Source: Candidatus Omnitrophota bacterium
GTDB lineage: Bacteria > Omnitrophota > Gorgyraeia > Gygaellales > Profunditerraquicolaceae
Length of the DNA: 5,701 nt
Direction: 5' to 3'
NCBI GenBank assembly: GCA_028687525.1
Contig: JAQTZX010000102.1
Coordinates: 1 to 5,701, forward strand
Position numbers and translations under genes: made by a program. Below, piece by piece: positions 1 through 5,483 of the stretch (position 1 is its first letter; each line of letters opens with the position of its first letter). The notes under the pieces were generated by a model that ran no database searches, was not told the DNA's origin, and was given only the letters and a program-made list of their open reading frames with translations.

Positions 1-2
1 AA

Positions 3-1436
3 TTCATCCCCGAAGAAGATACCGGGGACCTGAGTGTTACTATTGAGCTTCCCGTTGGTACGCGCGTGGAAGAAACGGACAAAGTCGCCCGGCAGGTGGA
101 GGCAATATTCCGCGCGGGAATCCCGGAGATGGAAGGGATGTTTGTCCGGTCGGGGCAGTCCAGCGGTTCCCGTTTCGGCGCGGCATTCGGTTCCAAGCTG
201 GGGTCGAATATTATCAACGCCGGGACAAAATTATCGGGAATAAGCCGGCGGACGCGTTCGGTAAAAGAGATCGCCGAAGATATCAGGCCGAAGATAAGCG
301 CGTTAACCGGGGTTAAAAAAGTCGGGATCCAGGCAGGCAGTCCTTTTTCAAGGATGATGTTCGGCGGCGGCAAACCCATTTCGATAGAAATCTTCGGTTT
401 TGACCTGGAGGAAACAGACAGCCTGGCTCATAAACTGAGCTCCCGGATATCGGGGATCGAAGGGATTGTGGATGTTTCTATTTCCCGCGATCTGGGCAAG
501 CCCGAACTCCAGGTGGAAGTGGACCGGACCAAGGCGTCTTCTTTGGGTTTGAGCATGGCGGTGATTACCGATACCCTGCGCACGTATTTTTACGGGGAAG
601 CCGCCAGCAAGTTCCGCGAGGGAGGAGATGAGTATGATATCTTCGTGCGGCTGAAAGATGAAAACCGCGCCAGTGTAAAAGACATCGAGGATATCCCGTT
701 GTTGTTGCCTTCCGGTGAGAGCGTGAAACTGAGCAGTATAGCTTCCGTTGTCAGGCGGACCGGCCCCATCGAGATAGAACGGCAGAACCAGGACCGTATC
801 ATCAAGGTGGAGGCCAATATTTTCCGCCGTTCCCTGGGAGATGTGGCGAGGGATGTCAGGGAGGTCATTGCCCGGCAGAAGTATTCATCGGATATTACCG
901 TTAACCTGGGGAGCGACGTGGAAGAACAGGCGAAAGCGTTCCGCGACCTGATCCTGCTTTTCTGCCTCGGCGTCGTGCTGGTTTATATGGTAATGGCCTC
1001 GCAATTCGAGTCTTTGATCGATCCGTTCATAATCCTGTTCTCCGTGCCGTTTGCTTTCACCGGGGTTATTGCCGGTCTATACGCCGGCGGGGTTGCCTTG
1101 AGCGTCATTTCATTCCTGGGGCTGGTCATGCTGGTGGGTATCGTGGTGAATAACGCGATAGTCCTGGTGGATTACATCAATATTCTGCGCCGCCGCGGTA
1201 TCGCCATGCACGAAGCTGTCATTACCGGAGGGACAAACAGGCTCCGTCCGGTGCTGATGACTACTTTTACCACGATGTTCGGGATGCTGCCGCTGGCTTT
1301 GAGCAAAGGCGAGGGGTCGGAGGTCTGGCGGCCCCTGGGTGTTGCCATGGTCGGAGGTTTGAGCATATCCACGCTTATCACGCTGGTGCTGGTGCCGGTC
1401 GTATACTCGCTTTTAAAAGGCGGGAAAGGCAAATAA
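3..1436 (+). CDS. RND-family efflux transporter, inner-membrane subunit (C-terminal 477 residues, 5' truncated)
   Basis: This is the second half of a proton-driven RND exporter of the HAE1/AcrB-like type. The frame is open from base 3 with no start in the window, so the gene begins upstream; the family is usually about 1,020-1,050 residues. Seen: the FIPEEDTGD then ELPVGTRVEET signature that opens the second periplasmic porter half (residues 1-25 of the fragment). A porter/docking region follows, with GGDEYDIFVRL and the ERQNQDR strand near residue 260. The last five membrane helices are at about 314-331, 342-361, 365-391, 415-433 and 443-471. The NNAIVLVDYIN motif of TM10 is intact. The proton-relay Asp pair of TM4 lies outside the window. 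RND pumps work with a periplasmic adaptor and an outer-membrane channel, expected upstream. The next gene starts one base after the stop, so they share a transcript. The substrate (drug, metal, lipid) cannot be told from this part. Confidence 0.95.
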   Translation, partial: FIPEEDTGDLSVTIELPVGTRVEETDKVARQVEAIFRAGIPEMEGMFVRSGQSSGSRFGAAFGSKLGSNIINAGTKLSGISRRTRSVKEIAEDIRPKISALTGVKKVGIQAGSPFSRMMFGGGKPISIEIFGFDLEETDSLAHKLSSRISGIEGIVDVSISRDLGKPELQVEVDRTKASSLGLSMAVITDTLRTYFYGEAASKFREGGDEYDIFVRLKDENRASVKDIEDIPLLLPSGESVKLSSIASVVRRTGPIEIERQNQDRIIKVEANIFRRSLGDVARDVREVIARQKYSSDITVNLGSDVEEQAKAFRDLILLFCLGVVLVYMVMASQFESLIDPFIILFSVPFAFTGVIAGLYAGGVALSVISFLGLVMLVGIVVNNAIVLVDYINILRRRGIAMHEAVITGGTNRLRPVLMTTFTTMFGMLPLALSKGEGSEVWRPLGVAMVGGLSISTLITLVLVPVVYSLLKGGKGK

Positions 1437-1437
1437 A

Positions 1438-1731
1438 ATGAAGATGGTCATGATCATTTATAATGAAGCCATTGATGAAGAGGTTATGGGGTCTTTAACA
1501 GCCTGTTCCATAGAGAATTTTACCAAATGGCAGCGGGTGCTGGGGAAGGGGAAAACAAGCGGACCGCATCTTGATTCCAGCGTCTGGCCCGGTGCCAATA
1601 ATGTGTGCATGACGGTGGTGGAGGATGGAAACGTCAATCTTCTGCTGGAACAGGTTAGAGGGCTTAGGAAACAACTGGGGAAAGAGGGTATCAAGGCTTT
1701 TGTCCTTCCCGTGGAGGAAATGACCGGATAA
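1438..1731 (+). CDS. PII-like transporter-associated protein, PG0541 type
   Basis: A 97-residue cytoplasmic protein with no signal peptide. Its start (MKMVMIIYNEAIDEEVM), central GKGKTSGPHLDSSVWPGANN stretch and final beta strand (IKAFVLPVEEMTG) resemble the small PII-like proteins of the PG0541 family, which are typically encoded directly beside RND efflux pumps. The pattern beta-alpha-beta, then a flexible T-loop-like segment (about residues 34-52), then beta-alpha-beta fits the ferredoxin-like PII fold. The ATG lies one base after the pump's stop codon, with AAAGG at 1425-1429 and an 8-nt spacer, so translation is probably coupled to the pump. PII proteins sense small molecules and bind transporters; a regulatory or sensory role towards the RND pump is inference. 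The canonical nucleotide-binding residues of GlnB cannot be identified with confidence. Confidence 0.7.
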   Translation: MKMVMIIYNEAIDEEVMGSLTACSIENFTKWQRVLGKGKTSGPHLDSSVWPGANNVCMTVVEDGNVNLLLEQVRGLRKQLGKEGIKAFVLPVEEMTG

Positions 1732-1746
1732 ACGGAATACTTGCAT

Positions 1747-1753
1747 AAGGAGG
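1747..1753 (+). promoter_or_regulatory. Ribosome binding site AAGGAGG
   Basis: A full Shine-Dalgarno AAGGAGG stands 5 nt before the ATG at 1759. It decides the start of the exported protein: the in-frame TTG at 1741 would place this ribosome site inside the coding sequence and would put a charged tail ahead of an otherwise ideal signal peptide. Confidence 0.85.
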
Positions 1754-1758
1754 CTGGT

Positions 1759-2091
1759 ATGAAGATAATTCTGTGGTTTTGTGTTTTTACCGGCGTATTC
1801 TTAACCCCTGCTTTTTCGCATCCTCCGGATGCCGTCAATGTGGCTGTATCCGCGAATACGGTTGCTATAACCGTAGATCATCCGGTCCAGAACCCGCTGG
1901 AGCATTACATCAGGTTGATAGAGGTGCGCCTGAACGGAGAGGATAAAATCCGGCAGACCTTTACCCTGCAGAAGGGAAATCAGCAGTATGTGATGTTTAT
2001 TATCCCGGAATTGAAAAGAGGCGACCTTGTTGAAGTAGAGGCGACCTGTAATAAATTCGGGACATTAAAGACTCAAGAAACGGTTGAATAA
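1759..2091 (+). CDS. Exported superoxide-reductase-like (desulfoferrodoxin C-terminal fold) protein
   Basis: A 110-residue protein with a clear Sec signal peptide: Lys2, hydrophobic core 3-16, cleavage probably after AFS at residue 20. The mature form is therefore a periplasmic protein of about 90 residues starting HPPDAV. Known of superoxide reductases: one non-haem iron bound by four His and one Cys, in the patterns H...(20)...HPM...EHYI and CNxHG. Seen here: His21, then His41 in DHPV exactly 20 residues later, His49 in LEHYIRLIEV, and Cys97 in ATCNKFG. The last His ligand is Phe100, and the His41-His49 gap is 8 rather than about 6. The beta-rich body (residues 50-95) matches the small Ig-like fold. 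With one ligand lost and the gap changed, ordinary superoxide reductase activity is uncertain; metal or electron-transfer binding, or a structural role, are alternatives. It lies 27 nt behind the PII-like gene and probably belongs to the pump operon. Confidence 0.6.
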   Translation: MKIILWFCVFTGVFLTPAFSHPPDAVNVAVSANTVAITVDHPVQNPLEHYIRLIEVRLNGEDKIRQTFTLQKGNQQYVMFIIPELKRGDLVEVEATCNKFGTLKTQETVE

Positions 2092-2116
2092 CCGGTGGTT
2101 TTTAGCATCCGGGATG

Positions 2117-2189
2117 GAGAAAAAAGGGGACGGTTCTATTTTTCAACGGATTTTTGAATACGAAAAATAGAACCGTCCCCTTTTTTCTC
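2117..2189. repeat. Perfect 28-bp inverted repeat (REP/MITE-like) and likely bidirectional terminator
   Basis: The arms at 2117-2144 and 2162-2189 are exact reverse complements over 28 bases, around a 17-nt loop. The core is GGGGACGGTTCTATTTTT, flanked by A6 outside on the left and T6 outside on the right. The stem, rich in G and C near its base and followed by T6, would act as an intrinsic terminator for the operon ending at 2091, and by symmetry in the other direction. From memory, this core is dispersed in many copies in genomes of several uncultivated and deltaproteobacterial lineages, sometimes beside IS200-like REP-associated (Y1) transposases. No transposase lies in the window, so mobility in trans is inference. 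Confidence 0.8.
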
Positions 2190-2209
2190 GCCCTCCCCCT
2201 TTTTTTTGC

Positions 2210-2237
2210 TTGACATTACTGCCCGCGGACGTATAAT
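2210..2237 (+). promoter_or_regulatory. Consensus sigma70-type promoter
   Basis: TTGACA at 2210-2215 and TATAAT at 2232-2237, both perfect consensus hexamers, are separated by 16 nt. The predicted transcript start is about 2244-2246, leaving a leader of about 45 nt before the ATG at 2290. It follows directly after the inverted-repeat terminator and drives the gene unit 2290-4153. It is the only strong promoter I find in the window. Confidence 0.8.
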
Positions 2238-2240
2238 ATA

Positions 2241-2280
2241 TAAAAATTTGAATAGTAAAAATTTAATATATTAAAGGAAG
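2241..2280 (+). promoter_or_regulatory. AT-rich leader with direct repeat, palindrome and ribosome binding site
   Basis: TAAAAATTT occurs twice (2241-2249 and 2256-2264, 15-nt period), and a perfect 14-bp palindrome TTTAATATATTAAA lies at 2262-2275. The palindrome's last bases run into the ribosome binding site AAAGGAAG (2273-2280), which has a 9-nt spacer to the ATG. Such a layout could be a repressor operator downstream of the promoter, or a weak RNA hairpin hiding the ribosome site. In sequence this AT-rich, chance palindromes are not rare, so the regulatory reading is tentative; the ribosome binding site itself is sound. Confidence 0.4.
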
Positions 2281-2289
2281 GCTCTATCC

Positions 2290-2556
2290 ATGAATTGGGA
2301 TATTGAAACACAGGATAAGCTCAAACTTATGATTTCCAAGACCCCGGTTTTTCACCGCCATATCACCGAGGAAGCGGTGATAAAAAGGGCGGAGGAGAAT
2401 GCGCGGAGCAGAAAGGTGCCGCTGGTCGAGGAAAGCGATGTCATCGCCGCGTTTTTTACGGATGTCCCGTCTCCTTTTTACAGCATGATGATACGGCTCT
2501 TAGACCAGAGCGGTTTCGATTATAAAAAGTACGGTTTTCCCAGAAAATCATCCTGA
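2290..2556 (+). CDS. Small PCP_red-domain-like protein
   Basis: An 88-residue soluble protein, no signal peptide or membrane segment. The first 55 residues resemble the PCP_red helical domain, known from the C-terminus of light-independent protochlorophyllide reductase subunit B and from many stand-alone small proteins in non-photosynthetic bacteria: an N-terminal W (Trp3), a helix ending in TPVFHRH (18-24), a helix VIKRAEENARSR (30-41), then a turn and VEESDVIAAF (46-55). The pattern also recalls a histone-fold helix-strand-helix. The C-terminal part (56-83) has PSPFYSMMIRLLDQSG, a further helix. No chlorophyll genes are nearby, so a role in pigment synthesis is unlikely; the real function is unknown. 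It is the first gene after the consensus promoter, ending 4 nt before the reductase gene, so the two are probably translationally coupled. Confidence 0.55.
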   Translation: MNWDIETQDKLKLMISKTPVFHRHITEEAVIKRAEENARSRKVPLVEESDVIAAFFTDVPSPFYSMMIRLLDQSGFDYKKYGFPRKSS

Positions 2557-2560
2557 TTCC

Positions 2561-3562
2561 ATGAGGATCGCGGTCATCGGCGCAGGCGCCATCGGATGCC
2601 TTGTGGCCGGCTACCTGAAGCTTAAAAACGAAGATGTTCTTTTGATCGGGCATCCCGAATCCGTCAAAGCCGTTCGGGAAAAGGGGATTTCCATCTCGGG
2701 CGTGCGGGGGACCGTATCTGTCCGCATTGATGCCGCCGAAAGACTCGACGTTGATGCGGGCCTGGTTATCCTGGCGGTCAAGACCCAGGATATCCAAGCG
2801 GCATTGAAAGAAAACGTGAACGGCCTGCACAACGCGTTTCTTCTTACCACCCAGAATGGTTTACAGGCGGAGCATATAGCCGCCGGTTATTTCGACCGCG
2901 AACGCATATTTACCAGTATTGTGATGTTCGGGGCGACTTATCTGGCACCAGGAACGGTGGTGCATAATTTCGAAGGAAGCTGGATAATCGGAAGGTTATC
3001 CGGCAAGCCGGATGAAAATCTGCTCGCTGTAGCGAATACTTTGAATACCATTTTCCCCTCGGTAATAACCGAGGATATAAAAGGCATGAAATACCTGAAA
3101 GTATTCGTGAATGCAAATAATTGCATTCCGGCTATCCTGGGAGTTTCCATGCAGGAAGCGTTTGCCGATCCTTTTATCAGCCGCGCGGCTGTCGCTGTTT
3201 GGAAAGAAGGGATGGATATTGTTTCCCGGACCGGGACGCATCTGGAAGGTCTGCCGGATTTTCCCGTTTTGCGTTTGACGCGTTTAACTTCTCTTCCGGC
3301 GGAAGAAGCGGCGAAGATATTTTCCGGTATCATGACAAGCTTGAGCAGGGAGCCTCTGTACGGTTCCATACTGCAGAGTATCAGGAGGGGCCGGCCCTCC
3401 GAGATAGATTATATAAACGGTGCATTCGTGGCCCTGGCGAAGAACAATAATCTGGATGCGCCCTTGAATGAACGGCTGGTTGATCTGGTGCATCAGGTAG
3501 AACGCGAAAAAAAATTTCTTACCCGGGGTGAGTTTTTGTCGGCAGTGAAAGGACTGGTTTAA
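2561..3562 (+). CDS. panE: Ketopantoate reductase family protein (2-dehydropantoate 2-reductase, PanE/ApbA-like)
   Basis: A 333-residue cytoplasmic NADPH-dependent oxidoreductase. PanE reduces 2-dehydropantoate to pantoate, a step in pantothenate and coenzyme A synthesis. Seen: Rossmann motif GAGAIG at residues 7-12; LAVKTQ at 71-76 with the conserved Lys74; TTQNGL with Asn99; catalytic Lys180 in LKVFVNANN with Asn184 four residues on; and the C-terminal signature RRGRPSEIDYINGAF with Glu281 (the E. coli Glu256 equivalent). At the usual second Asn of the KxxxNxxxN motif there is Cys188, although Asn186 and Asn187 are adjacent. Length is slightly above the E. coli enzyme (about 303). The ATG follows the previous stop by 4 nt with no clear Shine-Dalgarno, suggesting coupled translation. 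Paralogues of this family act on other 2-oxo acids, so the exact substrate is not certain. Confidence 0.85.
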   Translation: MRIAVIGAGAIGCLVAGYLKLKNEDVLLIGHPESVKAVREKGISISGVRGTVSVRIDAAERLDVDAGLVILAVKTQDIQAALKENVNGLHNAFLLTTQNGLQAEHIAAGYFDRERIFTSIVMFGATYLAPGTVVHNFEGSWIIGRLSGKPDENLLAVANTLNTIFPSVITEDIKGMKYLKVFVNANNCIPAILGVSMQEAFADPFISRAAVAVWKEGMDIVSRTGTHLEGLPDFPVLRLTRLTSLPAEEAAKIFSGIMTSLSREPLYGSILQSIRRGRPSEIDYINGAFVALAKNNNLDAPLNERLVDLVHQVEREKKFLTRGEFLSAVKGLV

Positions 3563-3565
3563 GGC

Positions 3566-4153
3566 ATGGTTGATACTCCTTTTCCCAAGTTGAAATTGAC
3601 GGTGACGAGGATTTTCGGTGAATGTTATCACGGGTATAAGGTGGGGGATGAACTTATTCTGGAAGATTTTACCCATCCGCCGCAGTTTTTTTGCCTGGGG
3701 CTGGCGCATGTGCTTTTCCCGGTCATATACGCTTTGAGCTTCGGGGCGAAATTTCCTTTCCGGGATAACCAGCGTTCCCTGCTGGTAACCTGCCCTGACG
3801 GCGGTAAAATGGAATTTAAAGCGGAGATATTCGATAAAACGGGAAAGATCGATGCCCTTCCAAAGGATCCGGATCATAAGGGACCGAACCCGAAGAAAAT
3901 GGCTATTGAGGTCGTCAAGGCGCAGGGGAAATGTTCCTGCGGGTACAAGGTCGGAGATAAATGGGAGACCGTCGGTTTAAAGTGCATACCGGGTTTCTGC
4001 GGGGCGGCATTCCACTGTGCGTTTCCCGCTCTTTTTGCCCTGAACTTCGGAGCCGAATTTTTCTTTATGAAAGACCATGATTCTATTGATACGGTAACTT
4101 GCCCGGACGGAGGAAACATCATATTCAAGGTGAGCAGGGTCGATAAACTCTAA
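3566..4153 (+). CDS. Protein with two tandem TIGR04076-type domains
   Basis: A 195-residue soluble protein built of two copies of one domain. Copy 1 spans about residues 8-88, copy 2 about 112-192, joined by a Lys/Pro-rich linker (91-111). Each copy has GxC...GYKVGD, then an FC/GFC turn, then a segment F/L...ALxFGAxFxF, and ends VTCPDGG. Aligned cysteines are Cys20/Cys123, Cys43/Cys145 and Cys76/Cys179; copy 2 has three more (125, 140, 151). These match TIGR04076, a family of short single-domain proteins of unknown function common in anaerobes. The paired conserved Cys suggest metal binding or redox chemistry, which is inference. The start is 3 nt after the reductase stop; the best ribosome site is AAAGGA at 3548-3553, a long 12-nt spacer, so coupling is likely. 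It is the last gene before the terminator hairpin. Confidence 0.75.
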   Translation: MVDTPFPKLKLTVTRIFGECYHGYKVGDELILEDFTHPPQFFCLGLAHVLFPVIYALSFGAKFPFRDNQRSLLVTCPDGGKMEFKAEIFDKTGKIDALPKDPDHKGPNPKKMAIEVVKAQGKCSCGYKVGDKWETVGLKCIPGFCGAAFHCAFPALFALNFGAEFFFMKDHDSIDTVTCPDGGNIIFKVSRVDKL

Positions 4154-4176
4154 ATTCGCATCCGGCGGTAAAATCT

Positions 4177-4232
4177 GCACCGGGTACATACTGCCTGACG
4201 GCAGCCAGGCAGTATGTACCCGGTGCGTTTTT
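4177..4232 (+). terminator. Strong hairpin terminator with 21-bp perfect stem, close upstream of the ketosynthase start
   Basis: The arms 4177-4197 and 4206-4226 are exact reverse complements (21 bp, starting GCACCGGGTACATACTGCC) around an 8-nt loop, followed by GTTTTT with T5 at 4228-4232. This is a textbook intrinsic terminator for the unit ending at 4153. A smaller competing hairpin, CTGCC-TGAC-GGCAG at 4191-4204, is nested at the apex. The T run ends only 17 nt before the ketosynthase ATG, so the element could also act as a leader attenuator for that gene. The perfect stem and nested palindrome would also fit a dispersed REP element. Confidence 0.8.
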
Positions 4233-4235
4233 AAC

Positions 4236-4240
4236 AGGAG
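4236..4240 (+). promoter_or_regulatory. Ribosome binding site AGGAG of the ketosynthase
   Basis: AGGAG lies 9 nt before ATG 4250 and 6 nt before the adjoining in-frame GTG 4247. Both starts are possible and differ by one residue; ATG is preferred. The site follows the T run of the hairpin directly, leaving no room for a promoter between terminator and gene. Confidence 0.65.
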
Positions 4241-4249
4241 ATATGTGTG

Positions 4250-5173
4250 ATGAACAAGCGAAGAGTGGTGGTAACGGGGATCGGCGTTGTTTCCCCGAAC
4301 GGTATCGGTAAAGAGAACGTATGGAAGTCCATGTCTTCCGGCAAGTCGGGAGTGAGCAGGGTGGAAGGATTCGATGTTTCCCTGTTTAATACCCGTATCG
4401 CCGCGCAGGTAAAAGATTTCGATCCCTTTAAGCTGGGGCTTACGCATGAAGAAGCGGTGCGTATGGACCGGTATGTACAGTTCGGCGTGTGTGCGGCCGC
4501 CATGGCGGTCAAGGACAGCGTATTGAATTTTTCCGAAGAAGACCCGGAACGCGCCGGGGTCTGCCTGGCCAATGCCATATGCGGTACCAAATATATGGAA
4601 GAGGAATTCGCCCTGGTGACGGATGACGGAAAAAATCCCATTGATCCTTCCAAAGTGAGAAAAGACCTTTATGATGCGGCCATGTTCAACACGCCCTCGA
4701 TAGAAGTCTCCGTGAAATACGGGCTTAAAGGCGTGTGCAGTACGTTATCCACGGGTTGTACCGCCGGGACTGATTCCATCGGTTTTGCCCTGGAATCTAT
4801 TCAGGACGGGCGGCATGATATCATGATCGCCGGCGCCGCGGAGGCCCCGTTGACCCCCATTACGTTTGGAGCGTTTGACGTGGTGAACGTTTTGTCGGCG
4901 CGTAACGATGATCCGGAGGCGGCCAGCCGGCCGTTTGATAATAAACGCGACGGATTCGTACTCTCGGAAGGCGCCGGGATTTTGGTACTTGAAGAACTCC
5001 GGCACGCTTTGAAAAGAGGGGCGCGCATCTATTGCGAGATCCTCGGTTTCGGCACCAGCTGTAACGCTTTTCATATGACGGATCTGCCTATGGAGGGGAC
5101 CGCGATGACCAGTTGTATAGCCGCAGGAGATAGATTATATCAACGCGCACGGATCATCGACGCGCATGAATGA
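4250..5173 (+). CDS. Beta-ketoacyl synthase, type II PKS KS-alpha-like: N-terminal part, frame broken near 5120
   Basis: This thiolase-fold enzyme joins acyl and malonyl units on an acyl carrier protein. Seen: N-terminal VVVTGIGVVSPNGIG; nucleophile Cys170 in LSTGCTAGTDSIGFALE; then GAAEAPLTPITF, NDDPEAASRPFD, KRDGFVLSEGAGILVLEEL and GTSCNAFHMTD. The TGC(T)xG context and the APxTPI, NDDPE and ASRPFD stretches match KS-alpha of aromatic type II polyketide synthases such as actinorhodin better than ordinary FabF (TACATG-like). After MEGTAMTSCIAA (to about 5125) the frame reads GDRLYQRARIIDAHE and stops at 5173, which is unlike the family. The true continuation is in another frame from about 5121. 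The two catalytic His are therefore not on this polypeptide, so as read it should be inactive. GTG 4247 directly precedes ATG 4250. Confidence 0.88.
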   Translation: MNKRRVVVTGIGVVSPNGIGKENVWKSMSSGKSGVSRVEGFDVSLFNTRIAAQVKDFDPFKLGLTHEEAVRMDRYVQFGVCAAAMAVKDSVLNFSEEDPERAGVCLANAICGTKYMEEEFALVTDDGKNPIDPSKVRKDLYDAAMFNTPSIEVSVKYGLKGVCSTLSTGCTAGTDSIGFALESIQDGRHDIMIAGAAEAPLTPITFGAFDVVNVLSARNDDPEAASRPFDNKRDGFVLSEGAGILVLEELRHALKRGARIYCEILGFGTSCNAFHMTDLPMEGTAMTSCIAAGDRLYQRARIIDAHE

Positions 5174-5483
5174 TATTTTTGAGTCCAATGCGTATAAGAC
5201 GGTGTTCGGAGATTACGCATATAAACTGCCTATTAGTTCTCTGAAGTCCATGATCGGCCATCCTCTGGCGGCGGCCAATGCCGTTGAACTGACCGTTTGT
5301 TCCATGATCTTCCAGAAAAACATTCTCCCTCCCACCATCAATCAGGAAGAACAAGACCCGCAATGCGACCTGGATTATATTCCCAACGAAGCTCGGCAGA
5401 AAAAAGTGAATACCATTTTAAAAACAAGCAGTGGTTTTTCCGGCATACATTCTTCTTTAATCATGAGGCGGTACGATGAATAA
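5121..5483 (+). pseudogene. Beta-ketoacyl synthase, KS-alpha-like: C-terminal part, out of frame with its N-terminal part
   Basis: Read in the third frame, codons from 5121 give PQEIDYINAHGSSTRMND, then YKLPISSLKSMIGHPLAAANAVE, LPPTIN, DPQCDLDYIPNEAR and TSSGFSGIHSSL to the stop at 5481-5483. These are the two catalytic-His motifs (NAHG, His codon 5148; MIGH, His codon 5259) and the C-terminal signatures of KS-alpha. A TAG at 5118-5120 closes this frame upstream, so it cannot start independently before the NAHG motif; the first in-frame ATG, at 5166, lies after the first catalytic His and lacks a ribosome site. It must be the remainder of the gene at 4250. Counting codons between HMT and DY-INAHG gives 55 nt against 84 in typical KS-alpha or FabF, a net loss of about 29 nt. 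It is either a real pseudogene or an assembly or sequencing error. Confidence 0.88.

Noticed and set aside
66..68. GTG start for the RND gene at base 66
   Set aside because: The frame is open back to base 3 and encodes the conserved family motif FIPEEDTGD; it is an internal Val codon of a gene that begins upstream.
1741..1743. TTG start for the exported protein
   Set aside because: It would place the AAGGAGG ribosome site inside the gene and spoil the signal peptide; ATG 1759 fits both.
1458..1838. Antisense open frame opposite the PII-like gene and signal peptide region
   Set aside because: Composition is typical of a complementary-strand shadow (Ser, Pro and Thr rich), with no domain or promoter.
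2191..2208. CCCTCCCCC plus T run as a third copy of the inverted-repeat arm or a separate element
   Set aside because: Only the C-run/T-run part resembles the arm end; the GGTTCTA core is absent, so it is low-complexity flank.
3284..3877. Long antisense open frame (197 residues) across the end of the reductase and start of the TIGR04076 gene
   Set aside because: It runs opposite two well-supported genes, has no recognisable domain and no ribosome site, and crosses their boundary; it is a shadow.
4086..4120. TTGATA at 4086 as a -35 box for the ketosynthase gene
   Set aside because: No -10-like hexamer at 16-18 nt spacing; the sequence there is GC-rich coding DNA of the TIGR04076 gene.
3977..4447. 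Antisense open frame spanning the terminator hairpin
   Set aside because: It covers two unrelated genes and a perfect 21-bp stem in reverse; no family resemblance.
5113..5135. Programmed ribosomal frameshift joining the two ketosynthase halves
   Set aside because: There is no slippery heptamer, and a frameshift alone would not restore the eight or so missing residues; a deletion explains both.
5166..5483. Independent small gene starting at ATG 5166
   Set aside because: Upstream codons in the same frame encode the catalytic INAHG motif, so this is a ketosynthase remainder and not a separate gene.
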